This document shows positions 38,761 to 51,400 of a stretch of DNA of 64,000 nucleotides, piece by piece. Under the pieces are notes generated by a model that had not been told where the DNA came from, did no database searches, and saw nothing but the letters and a program-made list of their open reading frames with translations. The DNA comes from Eutypa lata (lineage: Eukaryota > Ascomycota > Sordariomycetes > Xylariales > Diatrypaceae): assembly GCA_022661535.1 (NCBI GenBank), contig JAKULF010000005.1, forward strand, positions 3,224,001-3,288,000. The letters run 5' to 3'. Each line of letters begins with the position of its first letter. Positions within the stretch are counted from its first letter, which is position 1. The translations under genes and the position numbers were made by a program.

Positions 38761-39244
38761 AATATTAAAAAATCTTTTATTAAAATTTAATTAATTAAAA
38801 CGTTTATTTTTTATAATTAAAATAAAATCATTAAAATTATTAAAAAACGAATTAATAACTTTAATAAAAAAATAAATTTTTTAATTATTAAAAAAATTAT
38901 ATTAATATTAAATATTATAATTAATATTTATTATATTAAACGATTAATTTCGTTTTTATTTTTACGTAAAAAAATTATAATAACTTTTATAAAGCATTTA
39001 AATTTTTATAATTTTTCGTTAATTATTAATAAATTAAATATTATTAATTTTTAATTTTTATAAAAATTAATTAAAATAAAATTTTAAAAATAATAATAAA
39101 TTTAAATAATATTAAATTATTAAAATTATTTAAAGTTAATATAAAATACGAAAATTATATATATTATATAATTAATAAAGATTTTTAATTTTTATTTTTT
39201 TCGTTTTATTAACGTAATAATTACTTATAAATAATTTAATTAAA

Positions 39245-39369
39245 TATAAATAAATTACGTAATTTAATTATTAAATAAATTTCCTTATTACTTAACTTAA
39301 TAAAGAGATATTTAAAAAATACAACCATAATTGCACCTTTATTTCTATTTTATTGTTATAATACTTTCA
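39245..39369 (+). repeat. 3' LTR of the RIP-degraded element
   Basis: It begins TATAAATAAA, which is the 5' LTR start with every G turned to A, and ends TACTTTCA. The outer half keeps C bases that the 5' copy has lost, so TG..CA ends can be inferred for the ancestral LTR. Confidence 0.85.
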
Positions 39370-40160
39370 ATACTATTAAAAAGAAAAGGAAAAGCAGAAA
39401 AACCTTAAAATGAAAAGGAGAGAGTTGTTAAACTCGAGCAGAGCCGGGGATTCCTTGGCCTTCTATCTAAGCTACATGCTTAAGTACTTGGTCACACCGA
39501 CCGGTATGGAACTTCACTATCGAGTCTTTTGTTTTTATTAAGGGAAGCACCTCACGTTTTAGTCCAACGAACGTGAAGATTAATACCGAAGAAAGAGAAC
39601 AGCCCCAATCACGTTTCATTACGCCTAGGCCAACTAACTAGAACACACCCCTTCCCCACGGACACCGCCTCTTAGAAAATTAGCGTGAACCCTATTGTTC
39701 TTTCTCTCGACTAGGTAGGTTTGGCTTGGCTTGTGATTTATACCTATAGATACGAAGTAATGCTACGTACATATATAAAGGATGAGGCCCGCTCCCCATG
39801 CACACCTAAGGTCGTAAGTGAGTAAGTACTATAAGGGGTTCCTTGTTCAATTACACTCCCTCCCTTCCTCCCAATATCAATAACTTATCGAGGCCCCGGA
39901 TCCTCCTATTTTATTTTGTGCCTATTTCCCCCCTGTAGCTCTCCTATTCGTGAACCCATTCATATATACGTACATCACTGGCGACCGAGTAGCTCTAGTT
40001 AGACATAGATTCCGTTCTTTCTGGAGGACTTCCCTCCCTCCCTTACTCTCCTCTCTCTTTGCCTGCCTACCTACCTACCTACAACCTATAACGAACGACC
40101 GACCGACCCCTTTGCCATGACATCCAGCCCTACTTACTTTCGTATTCACCCTACCCAACC

Positions 40161-40199
40161 GACTGACTGGCTGACTGACTGACTGACTGACTGACTGAC
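40161..40199. repeat. (GACT)n microsatellite
   Basis: About nine copies of the tetranucleotide GACT, with one interruption near the start (GACTGG). Confidence 0.9.
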
Positions 40200-40425
40200 G
40201 CCATTTTCTTCTCCGTCCGACATCTAGATGCCTCCCCCCCCCCTCTCCCCACATATCTCCTTCCCTTCCCTTCCCGGTCTGGACTCCTATACCCTAGTAG
40301 GTATCTACCTCTTCGGTAGCTGGCTTCGAGGATTAGATATATATCGAGAAGCGCGAACACGTTCCTTCGTACATACATACATACATATGTACGTAGTAGT
40401 TATAACCCCTGCCTGGCTGTTTCAT

Positions 40426-40449
40426 AGGTAGGTAGGTAGGTAGTAGGTA
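40426..40449. repeat. (TAGG)n microsatellite
   Basis: Four to five TAGG copies followed by TAGTAGG. It is a dense example of the TAGG/CCTA word that recurs in non-coding DNA across the window. Confidence 0.8.
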
Positions 40450-40499
40450 TGTACTCTAGGTACTGCAAGGACTGACGTTGTTGGACGTACATTATGTAT

Positions 40500-40521
40500 G
40501 TAGGTACATATATGTACCTAC
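40500..40521. repeat. Perfect 22-bp palindrome
   Basis: The 22 bases from 40500 to 40521 equal their own reverse complement, centred on ATAT, with outer words GTAGGTAC and GTACCTAC. Confidence 0.85.
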
Positions 40522-40587
40522 CTACCTCCCTATGGACAGTCAGTACATATTCCATTCGCGGGGATGGGGAGATCCAGCTTCACTATG

Positions 40588-40633
40588 TATGTAGGTACAT
40601 ACCTACCTACATAGGTAGGTATGTACCTACATA
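40588..40633. repeat. Perfect inverted repeat, 22-bp arms, 2-bp spacer
   Basis: Arms 40588-40609 and 40612-40633 are exact reverse complements built from GTAGG/CCTAC words, separated by CA. As single-stranded DNA or RNA it would form a strong hairpin. Confidence 0.9.
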
Positions 40634-41602
40634 GCCCTCACTCCGAACTATAAATAACCAGAGCTCAACTACTACATACACACCAAAGTATGTAGTTGGT
40701 ATACGGCACATTACATCACGTCACGTCACTTTATTTCTCTTTAGCTTTTTCAAGCAGAACAGAGAAGGAATGAGAAGAGGATCACGGAGGTAATAAGTTA
40801 GATCAGAGACTTTGTATTATGTATACATCCCGGAGCCGCCGCCGCCGAACAAACATCCTCCCAGATCATACCCGAGCCCCTGACGGAGCCAACTACCGAG
40901 ATTCCCCACCCGCATAAGAGTGAATACACTATTTCCTTCCCGCCTTCCCGCCTTCCTTCCTTCCGCCCTCGGCCTGCCCCTTTATCATCTCGTTATCTCA
41001 ATGTTTCAAACCACGCCATGTCGCCCATTTTGTATCATGCCGTCATTTTCCCCTCCCAAGAAAACCCCTCCCCTTTCCCATAGACTCCCACCCCCACTGC
41101 CAGATAAGGCACCAAAAACAAAAAAAATTTGTTGGAAAGCAACTTCTCTGCTCCTCCCGAGATGGACAAAGGAATATTAGGAAACACCCGATGGTTTCCG
41201 TGATGTAGTAATCGACAACAGGCATGTATGAACGACCCCAAGGTTGTCAGCTAGATATTTTATGTACATGACTCTTGCTTTGACAGTGTTGTGAAGAGTC
41301 ATCGCATCTGCCAAGCCCAAGAACCAATCCGAATCTGACACTGTAACATGTCGAACCTACGAGGGATCTCGGGAACACCTGCAGCAATGAACCCCGTCTG
41401 TCGAAGACAACAGCTCATATGGAGAGCGGTTATGATAGATGGGACGGCGCATAGATCGGCATGCTCGTCAGATCTTTAGTATTATAGTACTAGTCGGCCG
41501 TAAATTTCATATCGTGGTCGTCAAAAGGGTATTAGTAGAGTAAAATTAACTGAAGCCGACCAGAACACTCTTGAAGCAAAAGGCCCCTAAAATTCAAGGG
41601 CT

Positions 41603-43078
41603 TCACGAGTGAAACAAATCCCACGCCCTCTCGCATATTCGCAAGAACTCTTCGCGCTTCTGTCGTTGCGTTTCTGGGCTATCCCGGCCAGCTCCGAAGG
41701 GTCCTCGCCGAGTTGCTGATGGACCATATCCAAGTGGAGGGCTGCCATCCTCATACTCCGCTCGAGTTCGTCGCCTTCCTCCACTTCGAAGCGTGTCTTG
41801 AACATTCATGCCATTCCGGGGGGATGGTGGTGTAGGGGGCTGGTGACCTGTATAGTGCACCAACTTGGGTAGTAGCTCCGTACGTCCTCCAGTCATTTCG
41901 TGCTGCGCTTCTTCGGCAGACTTGTACTCCCTCGACCTGCCCGACATCGGCATCTGAGGAGCAGGAGGTGGGTGGCCGGGCGAGGTTAATGGTGCATGAC
42001 TTGAGTTGGGATACAATGGGCGATTATTAGATTCGGGATGCGCCGATACGCCTGGCTGAGCAAATACATCTGAAATAGGAGGGAGACGGTTGGCTGTCTG
42101 GTGAGCAGGGAGATGATGAATGTGCGAGGTACTGGACATGTTGGAAGGCTGATGAGCGACATGTCGACTCAAAGGATGAGGATCATGGCGGCCGGTGAAA
42201 GTCTGACCCAGGGGAGCAGATTGGATGACCCGCTCATTGGCAAAATGTTCGTGGGAGGGTGCGACAATGCTCAGTCCCGGAGGAGCCTTGTTCCGTCTTG
42301 ACATTCCCGGGGTTTTGGCTGCAAACTGGCTGAGGGGATCTTTGTCTCTGCCATTCTCCGGACCCTCGCCCTTGGCAGATTGTTGCTGTAATCTTGCCTC
42401 AATGATTCTTCGTTGTTGCTCCCTAACCGTCATACTTTGCTGCAGATGTTCCTTCATGACGGGATCCTGTGTGACAAAGCCTGGAGACAAACAAGCCAAT
42501 CCCACCTCCTGGATCCCGAGTCCGTCTCTCGCTCCTAATGCTGGACGGGCGGTTGCGGCGCCTGAGCCAGTAATCGTATTCTTAGACAAATCTAACTTTC
42601 GGGGACGATGCCGAGTAGTCGGGAGGACTGGAGACCCGGGCTCCTTCTTCACAATAATTTTGGGTGCAGAGCCACCTGAAACATTCCTGGTACTAGAACA
42701 CATTAGGAAATCAAAGTTAGCCTTACATCATCTCACAAAATGTTGACTGAAATGAAGGAGAATATACACGTACGCGCTCGGGGGGGAAGATCTGATTGCT
42801 TGTTGTGTGGTTGGTCTTGTAGGGCTTCGGCTGTCGGGGCGCTGCTGCGTAGGGTTTGCAGGAGCGTTCGGAGTTGCCGATGTGGCTGCTGAGGATGTGT
42901 TTGTCGTTGTTGTTGTAGTAGTAGTGGTAGTGGCGGCGGATATACGTGGAGCGAGAGGTGAGGAAATTGACATAGTGGAGGAATTGATGGCAGCGGCAGT
43001 TGTGGCAGGAGCCAATTCAGCATAAGCCGATCGGTCGTGGGGAGCCGGGGAAGGGGCCATGGCGATTGCTGCACTCAT
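41603..43078 (-). CDS. Fungal protein of unknown function, Pro/Ser-rich, 464 aa
   Basis: Minus-strand exons 43078-42774 and 42692-41603 are joined over an 81-bp intron (donor GTACGT, acceptor TTCTAG) that keeps phase. The first 100 residues are Ala/Thr/Ser/Pro-rich with a run of about ten Thr. The middle has KIIVKKEPGSP, a short helical stretch of Gln, Glu and Arg (VREQQRRIIEARLQQQ) and a His/Pro-rich linker. The C-terminus, QRQKREEFLRICERAWDLFHS, is compact and looks conserved. I recognise no domain. KKEPGSP resembles a sumoylation-type consensus, which would suit a nuclear protein, but this is inference. An alternative start 28 codons upstream (43162) is in frame; 43078 was chosen because the upstream stretch looks like leader. 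Confidence 0.75.
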
Positions 43079-46000
43079 CGTGACAGCTGGTGGGTTTTGT
43101 CTGTGAAGAGGGAACAAGAATGAATGAATTTGTGATTCTCGAAAAGGAGAATGCGCCGACAACGGTAGAGGAATTGTCTCTCCTTAGAATAAAAAGGAAA
43201 TATGCCGATTGGGAATGGGATGGGTAATTGGAACTGCGAAAAGCGCAAATCCCTAGAAAGCGGTTTAAAACCCCCCTTTCGTGCGGTTGGCGAGTCGAGT
43301 CAAGACTTAGACCGGAACGTAAAGCGGGCGTCAAGTCGTGCTGTAGTACGTTGTAGTGCGACTGGAGACCCAAGAATGGGGTGGGTTGGACTAGGATTAA
43401 GATTGTGACTGTGACTAGGTTCTGGGCTCTCGGCGCGAGGCGAGCGAGTGAGCGAGTAAGCGATTAATCAGATAGATAGATCGATCGCTTTTGATTTGAC
43501 TTTGAACGAGATGCAGGATCTCAATATTGAATATTGGACGATGCGACGAGGCCGGAATTTTAGTATGTATGTTTAAGGGTACTTGCCAATGGCATGTATT
43601 GGTAATATATCCCTTGTACTGGTGGAGAGGTTATGGTTGGTATATGGCTGGATATGAATGATATACTCCCCTTTAGGTAATTAGGAGGTATGTATGTGGG
43701 TAGTGTAGTAGAATGTCGGCACTGGAATAGAATAGTAAGGTGATGAGAGTAGACGTAGGCCTGTAAGTAGATTCCAATCCAGTGGTGGTTAAACCAAACA
43801 ACCTACGCAATTGCAACTGCGATTGCAACTGCAACTTTCAAAAATAGGAAATCCTATTCAAGCTATCGGATACCGACAGTTTGAAAATAGATATCGTCTT
43901 CTTCTGGTCTGAATGTCTGGTTCCTTCGTTGGCTCGCCCCACTTTTTCCTTCCTTCGTTCTATTCTTTGGTGGGGTTAGGCGATGTCTATACCTTCTTGA
44001 ATGGCCCTTTTCTCCTTTGCCTTCTTTTGGCCGATTAAACCTAACTAGGTAGGTAAAATAGGTAGGGAGGCAAAATGTGTAGGTAGATTATAGGTTAGGT
44101 GAGATAGTAGCTTCAAATATACACCTGTGGCTGTCTGTCTCTTAATCTTGAAGGGGATTAAGTATATGGGCTTTGCTGGCCACAATGTAACAATCGGGAT
44201 AGATATATCTCTTCGTATAGAAGAAGAAAAAAAGTGTACTCAGGTTGAGCCAATTGCTGCAAGTTCAGGGTGGACCCTAGTAAGCAAGCAGCCTCTTTTT
44301 CAACCTTGGGATGCTGCGCTGTCTGCTGTCTGAACCACAGTTTGGGTTGTGGATGCACACACACACACATACACTTGCACACTCTAGATATCACGAATAT
44401 GGGGATAGTAAACTGCACGTCGTAGTCCGACTTCTTGTTCGAGGTTGAGGTGGTGTTCTGTAGGCAGGGTACGTTTGCGACGCCCTGTCTTCTCTTTCTC
44501 AAGGCCAAGTCTCCTATAATGGAACCTTAGTCTGGTATCCCAAACCACTCGATTCCTATTCTCTTGATGCAAGATTCGATTTTGCGACCGATCTGGACCC
44601 GGGGTTCGTCGTGTTAGTTTTTTCGGCTGGATTATAGTGAACGCCTTTCCTGGTCTAGTCTTCTAAATCTCCTTCGCTGTCGGTACCACCACACGATCAA
44701 ATATTTGTGTGAGTGAATTCTGCTAGGGCGCTTGCTGAGTCGTTTTGTTCCACAAATGGGTGAGTCGATGAGACGGGATGTCTCGAGTAGGCAATATATA
44801 ATATATACGTAGGGAAATGCCGAGTGTGGCTGATCTAGGTGGGATATCAGGCGCGCCCAAAAAAAAGTCCGACGAACTCGAGATATATCGTATGTCAAAA
44901 ACGAGCACGGATAGCAAAGGGCTGTCTTTCCACCAGCAGCAAACCAAACAAAATATTATTAATACTAAAAGAGAGAACGAGCGGAGGGACTCGACGAGAG
45001 CGGCAGCGGGAGAGGAGGGAAGAGAAGAAGTTTCAAAAAAGAATGATGGAGGGGCAGTTGGCTACCTAAGTAATTAGTTCAAAAACATCAAACCAAACCC
45101 TCCTCTGACTTGACTGAAGGAGTTAACTATGGAGCTAAGTACAATAACTACTAGGATTACTGGATGCCCTGGGCTGACCCGGGAATTCGTCCAATTGTGC
45201 ATCGTCAGTAAAGAATCATCTACGAATACATAACCTACATAATGCTTGCTACCTAGGCTGCTAGGTAGGTATTACTCATACATAATCTACGAAACTAGTG
45301 AATACCCGAGCTCTGGTAACCATCAAATCGTTGGTTATGAACTTATGAAAGGGGGAAGGACAGGATAAGGAGTGACACAACGAAGTGTTAGAGTGGGCTG
45401 GAACCTGGGAGGTTAACCCCTGTTTTCGTCTAAAAGATGTGGAAGATGTGCGATAGCTCTCCGTTTGGAGGGGCTGAGCCAACGTCGATTTGTTCCTATC
45501 AAGACTATGAGATGAAACGCCCAGATGTCACTTAGGATACATTAGGCGATTACTGGACTCATTTTTTGTTCCTCCATTCTTCAAACGCACGTACATATGT
45601 ACATGACTATACACATGGAACTACATACACACATTTATGGAGAGTTATGTGGTCAAAAAAAGGGTTTAACGTCATAATAGTTATTAAGTTCGAAGTTCGT
45701 ATGAGGTCATAAGCTAGATGAACGGATGACATATGTCAAATTCTGATTGACATCGAATTCACTCACACTTGAGATGTTTAACATTGGGCTACTTACTGAC
45801 ACTTGGAACTAATACCTCGAGTTTTTCATGAACCGTGCTTTAAAGCTCGCAACATGCCGATGTCCCAACATAGTAAGTAGTATGACGTTCAAACCTTATA
45901 GGGAAAGAAAGCTACGTAGCATAGTAAATTGTATGGGGAATACTTAACCAACTATCTCTCTAACCCTCTTACAAAACCTCCGAATGGGGAAGATCCAAGT

Positions 46001-48370
46001 GGGACTTGCATATCCCCGTCGTTTTGCTTCGTAGGGTCTAGTGTTTTGGATTAATGCTAGCACAAGGGAAAAACACCCCAAAAGGTGCTTACCACCTCAT
46101 CCACTAAAAAGTTAATCGACAGACGCCGTGATGGCTGGGATGGCCGCTCGCCCATTGGATCTCACGCGATCAGAAAAATTCCCGTTGGACCGGAGTCGAC
46201 TTTAATCAATTTTTTCAGACTATTGAAATCGCACACATGATGTAGCACGTCTCATTGGTTCGACATATCTGCCAACGATGACTTTTGGGAAAATCTCAAA
46301 TAAGCCTCGGTATCATTGGTTGGTAATGGATGCACAAAATCGAGTACTGTACACATAACAACTATTCTTTTTTATTATTTTACGGTTGAGCTCGTGATCG
46401 GGAAGCAGGAATGGTATGTATGTAGGCAGGCGGGTACCAAGTTACAGTTAGCCAATTCTGTTAGGTACTCACATGCCGCGCCACAGGGGGGTGTTCAGGT
46501 GAATTCAGGTCAGAGGGGCGGCTCACGGGGGGACTGACGCATATGCCCTTCGTATCAGTATGTATGAGCCGCAGTCATAATTTGCTATTGCCCCAGCGTC
46601 TCTGAATTTCGGTGTCTTTTACCCAATGAATGAATGAAAGGCATGTATCTTCTTCAATTTGAACATTCGAGGACTTGAGTTCGTATTTTCCATAGAGCCC
46701 TGCGCTGCACACCTCACACCGTTGTTGTCCATCTACTATATTTCAACCTGAATTCTATATATGATTCTCCGACTTTCGATCTTCACATGAAAATCCCAGT
46801 GCACGACTTAACAATACCCACATCGGCCCTTAAGCTGGCTCAACCTTGAAGCTGGCAGTTAAATAGGTACGGATGTACATTAGTTTTAGTACCTGGTAGG
46901 TTGATCAATCCGGTCCCGCTAGGTAAGTACCTAAGGTTTGAGGCGAAGCTAGTGTTTGTGGATTATCCCCGCTATGTTTCAGGACATCCCCAAGGGGCTT
47001 TTTGCCTCACCGTTATACTCGGGATTGATATCAGGTATAGGGTTTTATCACAGGATAATAAGGCTTCACTGTCAGAATGTGTTGTTCTATTGCCCTAAAG
47101 GATTTCACTCGAAACATCACAGCCGCACGATCTCCCAATTGATCTACGGTGATTGCTTCCGTCTCCAACAGCCGGTCTCTTCGCAAAAGAGAATTCGGCT
47201 CCCGCACCAGAAATGGGTTGAACGCAAATCTTCAAACTCGCGACCAGGCATCCGTTTCCTTTCACACCTTTGGCCAAGAACGGTAAAGAGGTTCGAATGA
47301 TACATATGTAACTACCTCCTAACTAAGGTAGTGAATGAGGGGTTGTTTGTAACCTTTCTAAAGAATTCCCTCACCTTGCTCTCGTTTCGGCTCGAGGGTG
47401 ACAACCCCCTGGTTGAAATCGGACCTGAATGCCTTGCATTAAATTCTAACCTGAAGCACGGCAAGTGAATTGAAGGGATACCTAGGTATCTATGTGCTGC
47501 AAAGCGATAATCCGGATGCGTGAAGAAAGTTTCTCCGGAACTTCCCTCTTGCGGCTCGAATTTTTTTGGTCAAGGAGATTCACGGACACATGACCACCAC
47601 ATATAATAGCGGTAACTACATATATGACGTCTGTCGAGTTGAGAATGTGCAGAGAAACTTACTCTAAATATATAAACGCTATGGCCCTATACTGAACCCG
47701 CTCGTTCATCCTAATCTTGGGAAGCGTGGGATTTGAGATCGATCGTACTCCGTAGTAGCGTGGCACTCATGGGAACCTTCATTAGTGTAGTCGGCCGGTG
47801 AAGGGGGTTCGAAAAGGTTGATTAACACTAGGATTTGAGGAACTAGCCTCTAGGGGTCCGAAAAGATCTAGCCCCATCCTGGCGGCCGGCAGAGTCGCAT
47901 CTGCACAGACTTTCTGATTTTTCCTGCCCCAGATAGATCACTAGGTATGTATGTAGATACACAATTCGAACCAAAGGGCTGACAGGCCGTTTTTCCCGAC
48001 GCATCCCGCTCGCTTGGACGCTTTGAGGCATCCCGCCCGCGGTCCCTACTGGGAAGACGAGGGCTCGCTACTACTACTGCTGCTGCTGCTGCTGCTTCGC
48101 GACGGAAACGCGGTCGAGTGCACCATCGATCGCATCGCAATCTACCAGAACTCTACTACATAGTAACCACTGTACATATCTACATAATATACGCCATTGC
48201 TGTAAGTGTGCGCCCAAATTCCGCCGCAGCCAATCATGGCTGGGGAAGGGGGAAATGCCATGAAACGCGATCTCCTCCCGCGTAACCAATCAAGGGCGTT
48301 GTTCGCAGGTGACGGCAGCGCAAGACCTCGTGTCTTGAAGCATACTAATTGGAAAATCGTTATCTTCTTA

Positions 48371-48375
48371 CTACA

Positions 48376-48406
<31 letters not shown>
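48371..48406. repeat. (ACAT)n microsatellite
   Basis: About eight uninterrupted ACAT copies. Confidence 0.9.
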
Positions 48407-51400
48407 CATACCTACTGTCAGCTAGATCTGTAGCCTGAGCGGTCATCCTGAGACGCTGTCTCTTTCGGGGATGACGACCGAGAGATACATATGTACATAG
48501 TTCTTGTCGGTATTACTGTATTGGCATTCTTGTGTTCTTTCCATGCCCTACGCAGCACGATACCGTGGCTATGCAATCCTTATATTTCATTATTATCTCG
48601 AGTTTTATGCACCTTGCCGCGCGCATATTATATATATACACACATGTACCGAGAAAGTTCCATTGGGGGTGTCTTGCAACGGCTGTACAAGCGACTTATA
48701 CCAAATTAGGTAGTGTTGGTGATTGGCAGGGTTGTAGTGCATCTCTACATTCCGATGCCACCTCGAGGCTATCGAATAATTGAGCGACACGAAATATTAA
48801 CTTGACTTTTAAAGTGATGACGCCTTTGAGATCTGACAGGTTCGGCTTCGACGTTGTTCTATATTTCTTTAAGTGAAGTAAGTATGATGACTTAAGTGTG
48901 TAAAAACGTTGGCCTGGCAGTTGTGCACCTGTGTGATAATCAAATGCAGAATAACTGAAATACCTACATGCAAACTCTACGCGCTTATTCAGTCATACCA
49001 ATATATCACAGCCTCATACTTGAGAGAATAGTCACACTCTAGCACAGCTTATTAGTGTTAGTTATAGGTATGCCAAGTTGTTCGTTTATGACAGCTAACA
49101 ACTACTGTAGAGAGTTCTTTTACTCAATTTTAGTAGGTTTATCACCTTCACGTAAGGGGGTTAAAGCACCACTCATAAAGGGGTACTTCCTCTACGTAGA
49201 AGTTGAGAGTATAGATAGTGTATATAATTATGGTTCTTGTTGAGACCCTTCTACTAGATTTAGCCTCTGAGTGAACACGGTAAGACTTAGGTGTAGTTAG
49301 TCGTTAATGAAACATATCCTCTACTAGTTAAACGTCATATCAGACGAGCTAACTTCATCGAATTCAACAAATCCCATGTATCACAGACGATATGCATTTG
49401 TTCGCCCCCTCTTGAAAAAAATACATACAATAGAGGGTGCTGATCGCCAGATTATCGCTTGGCACCTCCGTCATTGTCCCATAGTACCTTCAGTAGCTAA
49501 TATAACGATGGGCAGAACGACGGTCGATCCAACGAGGTTCTGCAGGCCACATGGCAAAAACTGGGTGGAATCGGGTTTTCAGGAGCCTCTCTGCCTCTCT
49601 CTCTGTGCGTCTCTCTGCGAGACGGTAACTATGTAGATGAGCCCAAGACCAGTCATCGTAGTTAAATCCTATCGAGAAATCGGATACACAAGAACCGGGT
49701 CAGAAGTGATCAGCTCTTACGTTATAATACGAGATACTTGCTTGTTCTCATTTATTGAAACTCCAACGGGAGATGGCATGGAGTCAAAGCGGAAGGGTAG
49801 ATGCGGTATTGAGACCTTTTCGCGGAGACAAGCATGAACTTGCAGCAACATCCGTTTTTCGATGTCGTCAAGAGCTTGCGTCCTTCTTTTGGGAGCTTTT
49901 CTTGTCCAGGGATGTTTATCACCAATAGTTCCTACCAGGTAGACTTCCTTGACTATCCAAGGCATAGTATTCCCTAGAAGTATGGCGTGTTCTTCTTGAC
50001 TTACACCTCCCGCTTTCCCCTAAGCTATGTATTCTCATCACACACGTGAGTATCATCCTGGAGAGTTTGACATATATCGGAGTAGATTATGCATATGATA
50101 GATGGGCAACCCTCGAACCTCGTGGGGGTTTAATCATGCGGCTATCCTGCCGCTGTCTCGTGTATCCTGCAAAAAGGGGTAGGCGTTGTCCAACTATAGT
50201 GTCATCTAGGTAACGATAGAAACAATGAGATTCAAGACGTCCATCATGCTGATGATTAGAGTGCCCGAATTGAAGCAACACTCACTTATATGTACGCCAC
50301 ATAATAGACGATACCTCTCCCTTTGCCAAAGATATGTTCGGGTGAGCATCTACGAATCCGGTGATGCGTGTACCAAAGCATTCATTAGTACATAGCGGAG
50401 CGGAGGTAAGCATATCTCTAGACTCCCAATCTACTTCGGAGTTGACAATATCCCCCCCCTCACGATCATTCTCAACGAAGTAAACGGCGCGGTGTGGTAA
50501 TTAAAAGCGGTCTAGGGCGTCTAGCCGAAATACACCGCAGAACCACTCGACTGAACAATCCTTCCCATTCCATCCCATCCCTGGTTCCTCACAAAGTGTA
50601 TTGTTACCTACTTAGGTACATACCGGGGCGTAAGAAGAAGGAACTCCAGCTTCCGCCGGAGAAGTCGCGACACGGCTCTAGAATAGGTCGAATTATGGTA
50701 GCGGCGCATTCCCAGATCCCCACGCCCTTCGTATCGTTGCCATCTCCACGGCGTCCCATCCTTGGCCCATGACCTCGGAAAAGGGGGCCAGCGGCGGCAG
50801 AGCAAAGCAAAGCACGGGGCACGGGACACGGGGCACGGGACCGCTGCATAGGTAACTACCGTATCTCGGCCCCACCTCCCTCATTCCAGCATACAGGCGC
50901 GCGCACGCCTAAGGACGGGGCCGTTAGGTATTGAATTAGAGCTCCGGACCGGACCGGACCGGGTGCCGCCGTTTCCGTCGTCACTGGGAGTGGCGCCGGT
51001 CGTGGGCTTAGTTAAACTAGGTACTTAGTTAGATGACCCTTCCCGCGGACATTTGGCTGCTACCACTATGTCTGTCTGTCTGTCTGTTTGACAGCCTAGG
51101 GTCTAGGAACTAGCTGGATAGCGGTCGCAGAGAGCGACTGGGATATCAATCTAGCTAGTCCTAGCTCATCCCCTGACGGCCCGAGGACACATGGTGCATA
51201 TATATACTGTGGTGGGGGATTCCCGCCTGTCGGCTTCCAGAAGGAAGGTCGGCCACCTCGAGCTGACCGGTCTTTGTTAGTTGACGTCCTGAAGAGTGTG
51301 CGAGCGTGCTACTCTATAAGGGGAGATGACGTTGAGCCTACCTAAGTTAGTTACTACCTACTTAGTTATTTGGCTCCGCGAAGTATAAGCATTAGCCAAT

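Larger units (their letters stand above)
28934..39369 (+). mobile_element. RIP-degraded LTR retrotransposon, 10,436 bp, probably Ty3/Gypsy order
   Basis: The element is bounded by two 125-bp direct repeats and flanked by ATAC on both sides (28930-28933 and 39370-39373), a possible 4-bp target duplication. Inside, the sequence is almost only A and T. Surviving C and G sit mostly in CpG or in CTT/AAG words, while CpA and TpG are nearly absent, the mark expected of repeat-induced point mutation. Stops occur in every frame, so it is dead. In one plus-strand frame an integrase-like pattern is readable at about 35.56-35.83 kb, and a reverse-transcriptase-like one less clearly at about 33.4-33.7 kb. 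RT before integrase is the Gypsy order. About 3 kb after the integrase ghost is unassigned. Its length is large for such short LTRs, so a nested insertion is possible. Confidence 0.85.
39370..41602. other. Intergenic region with microsatellites and palindromes
   Basis: No gene is supported. Normal base composition returns within about 30 bp of the LTR end. Simple repeats (CCTA, GACT, TAGG) and perfect palindromes dominate 40.0-40.65 kb, and C-rich CCTTCC stretches lie near 40930-40970. The last 400 bp before 41602 are probably the 3' untranslated region of the minus-strand gene. Confidence 0.55.

Noticed and set aside
28934..39369. Mitochondrial insertion, centromere core or horizontally acquired AT-rich DNA
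   Set aside because: Matched LTRs, flanking ATAC repeats, an integrase ghost and transition-only differences explain it as a mutated retroelement. A wider centromeric context cannot be excluded from one window.
42225..42746. 173-codon plus-strand frame
   Set aside because: Antisense to the minus-strand Pro/Ser-rich gene, whose spliced model is better supported.
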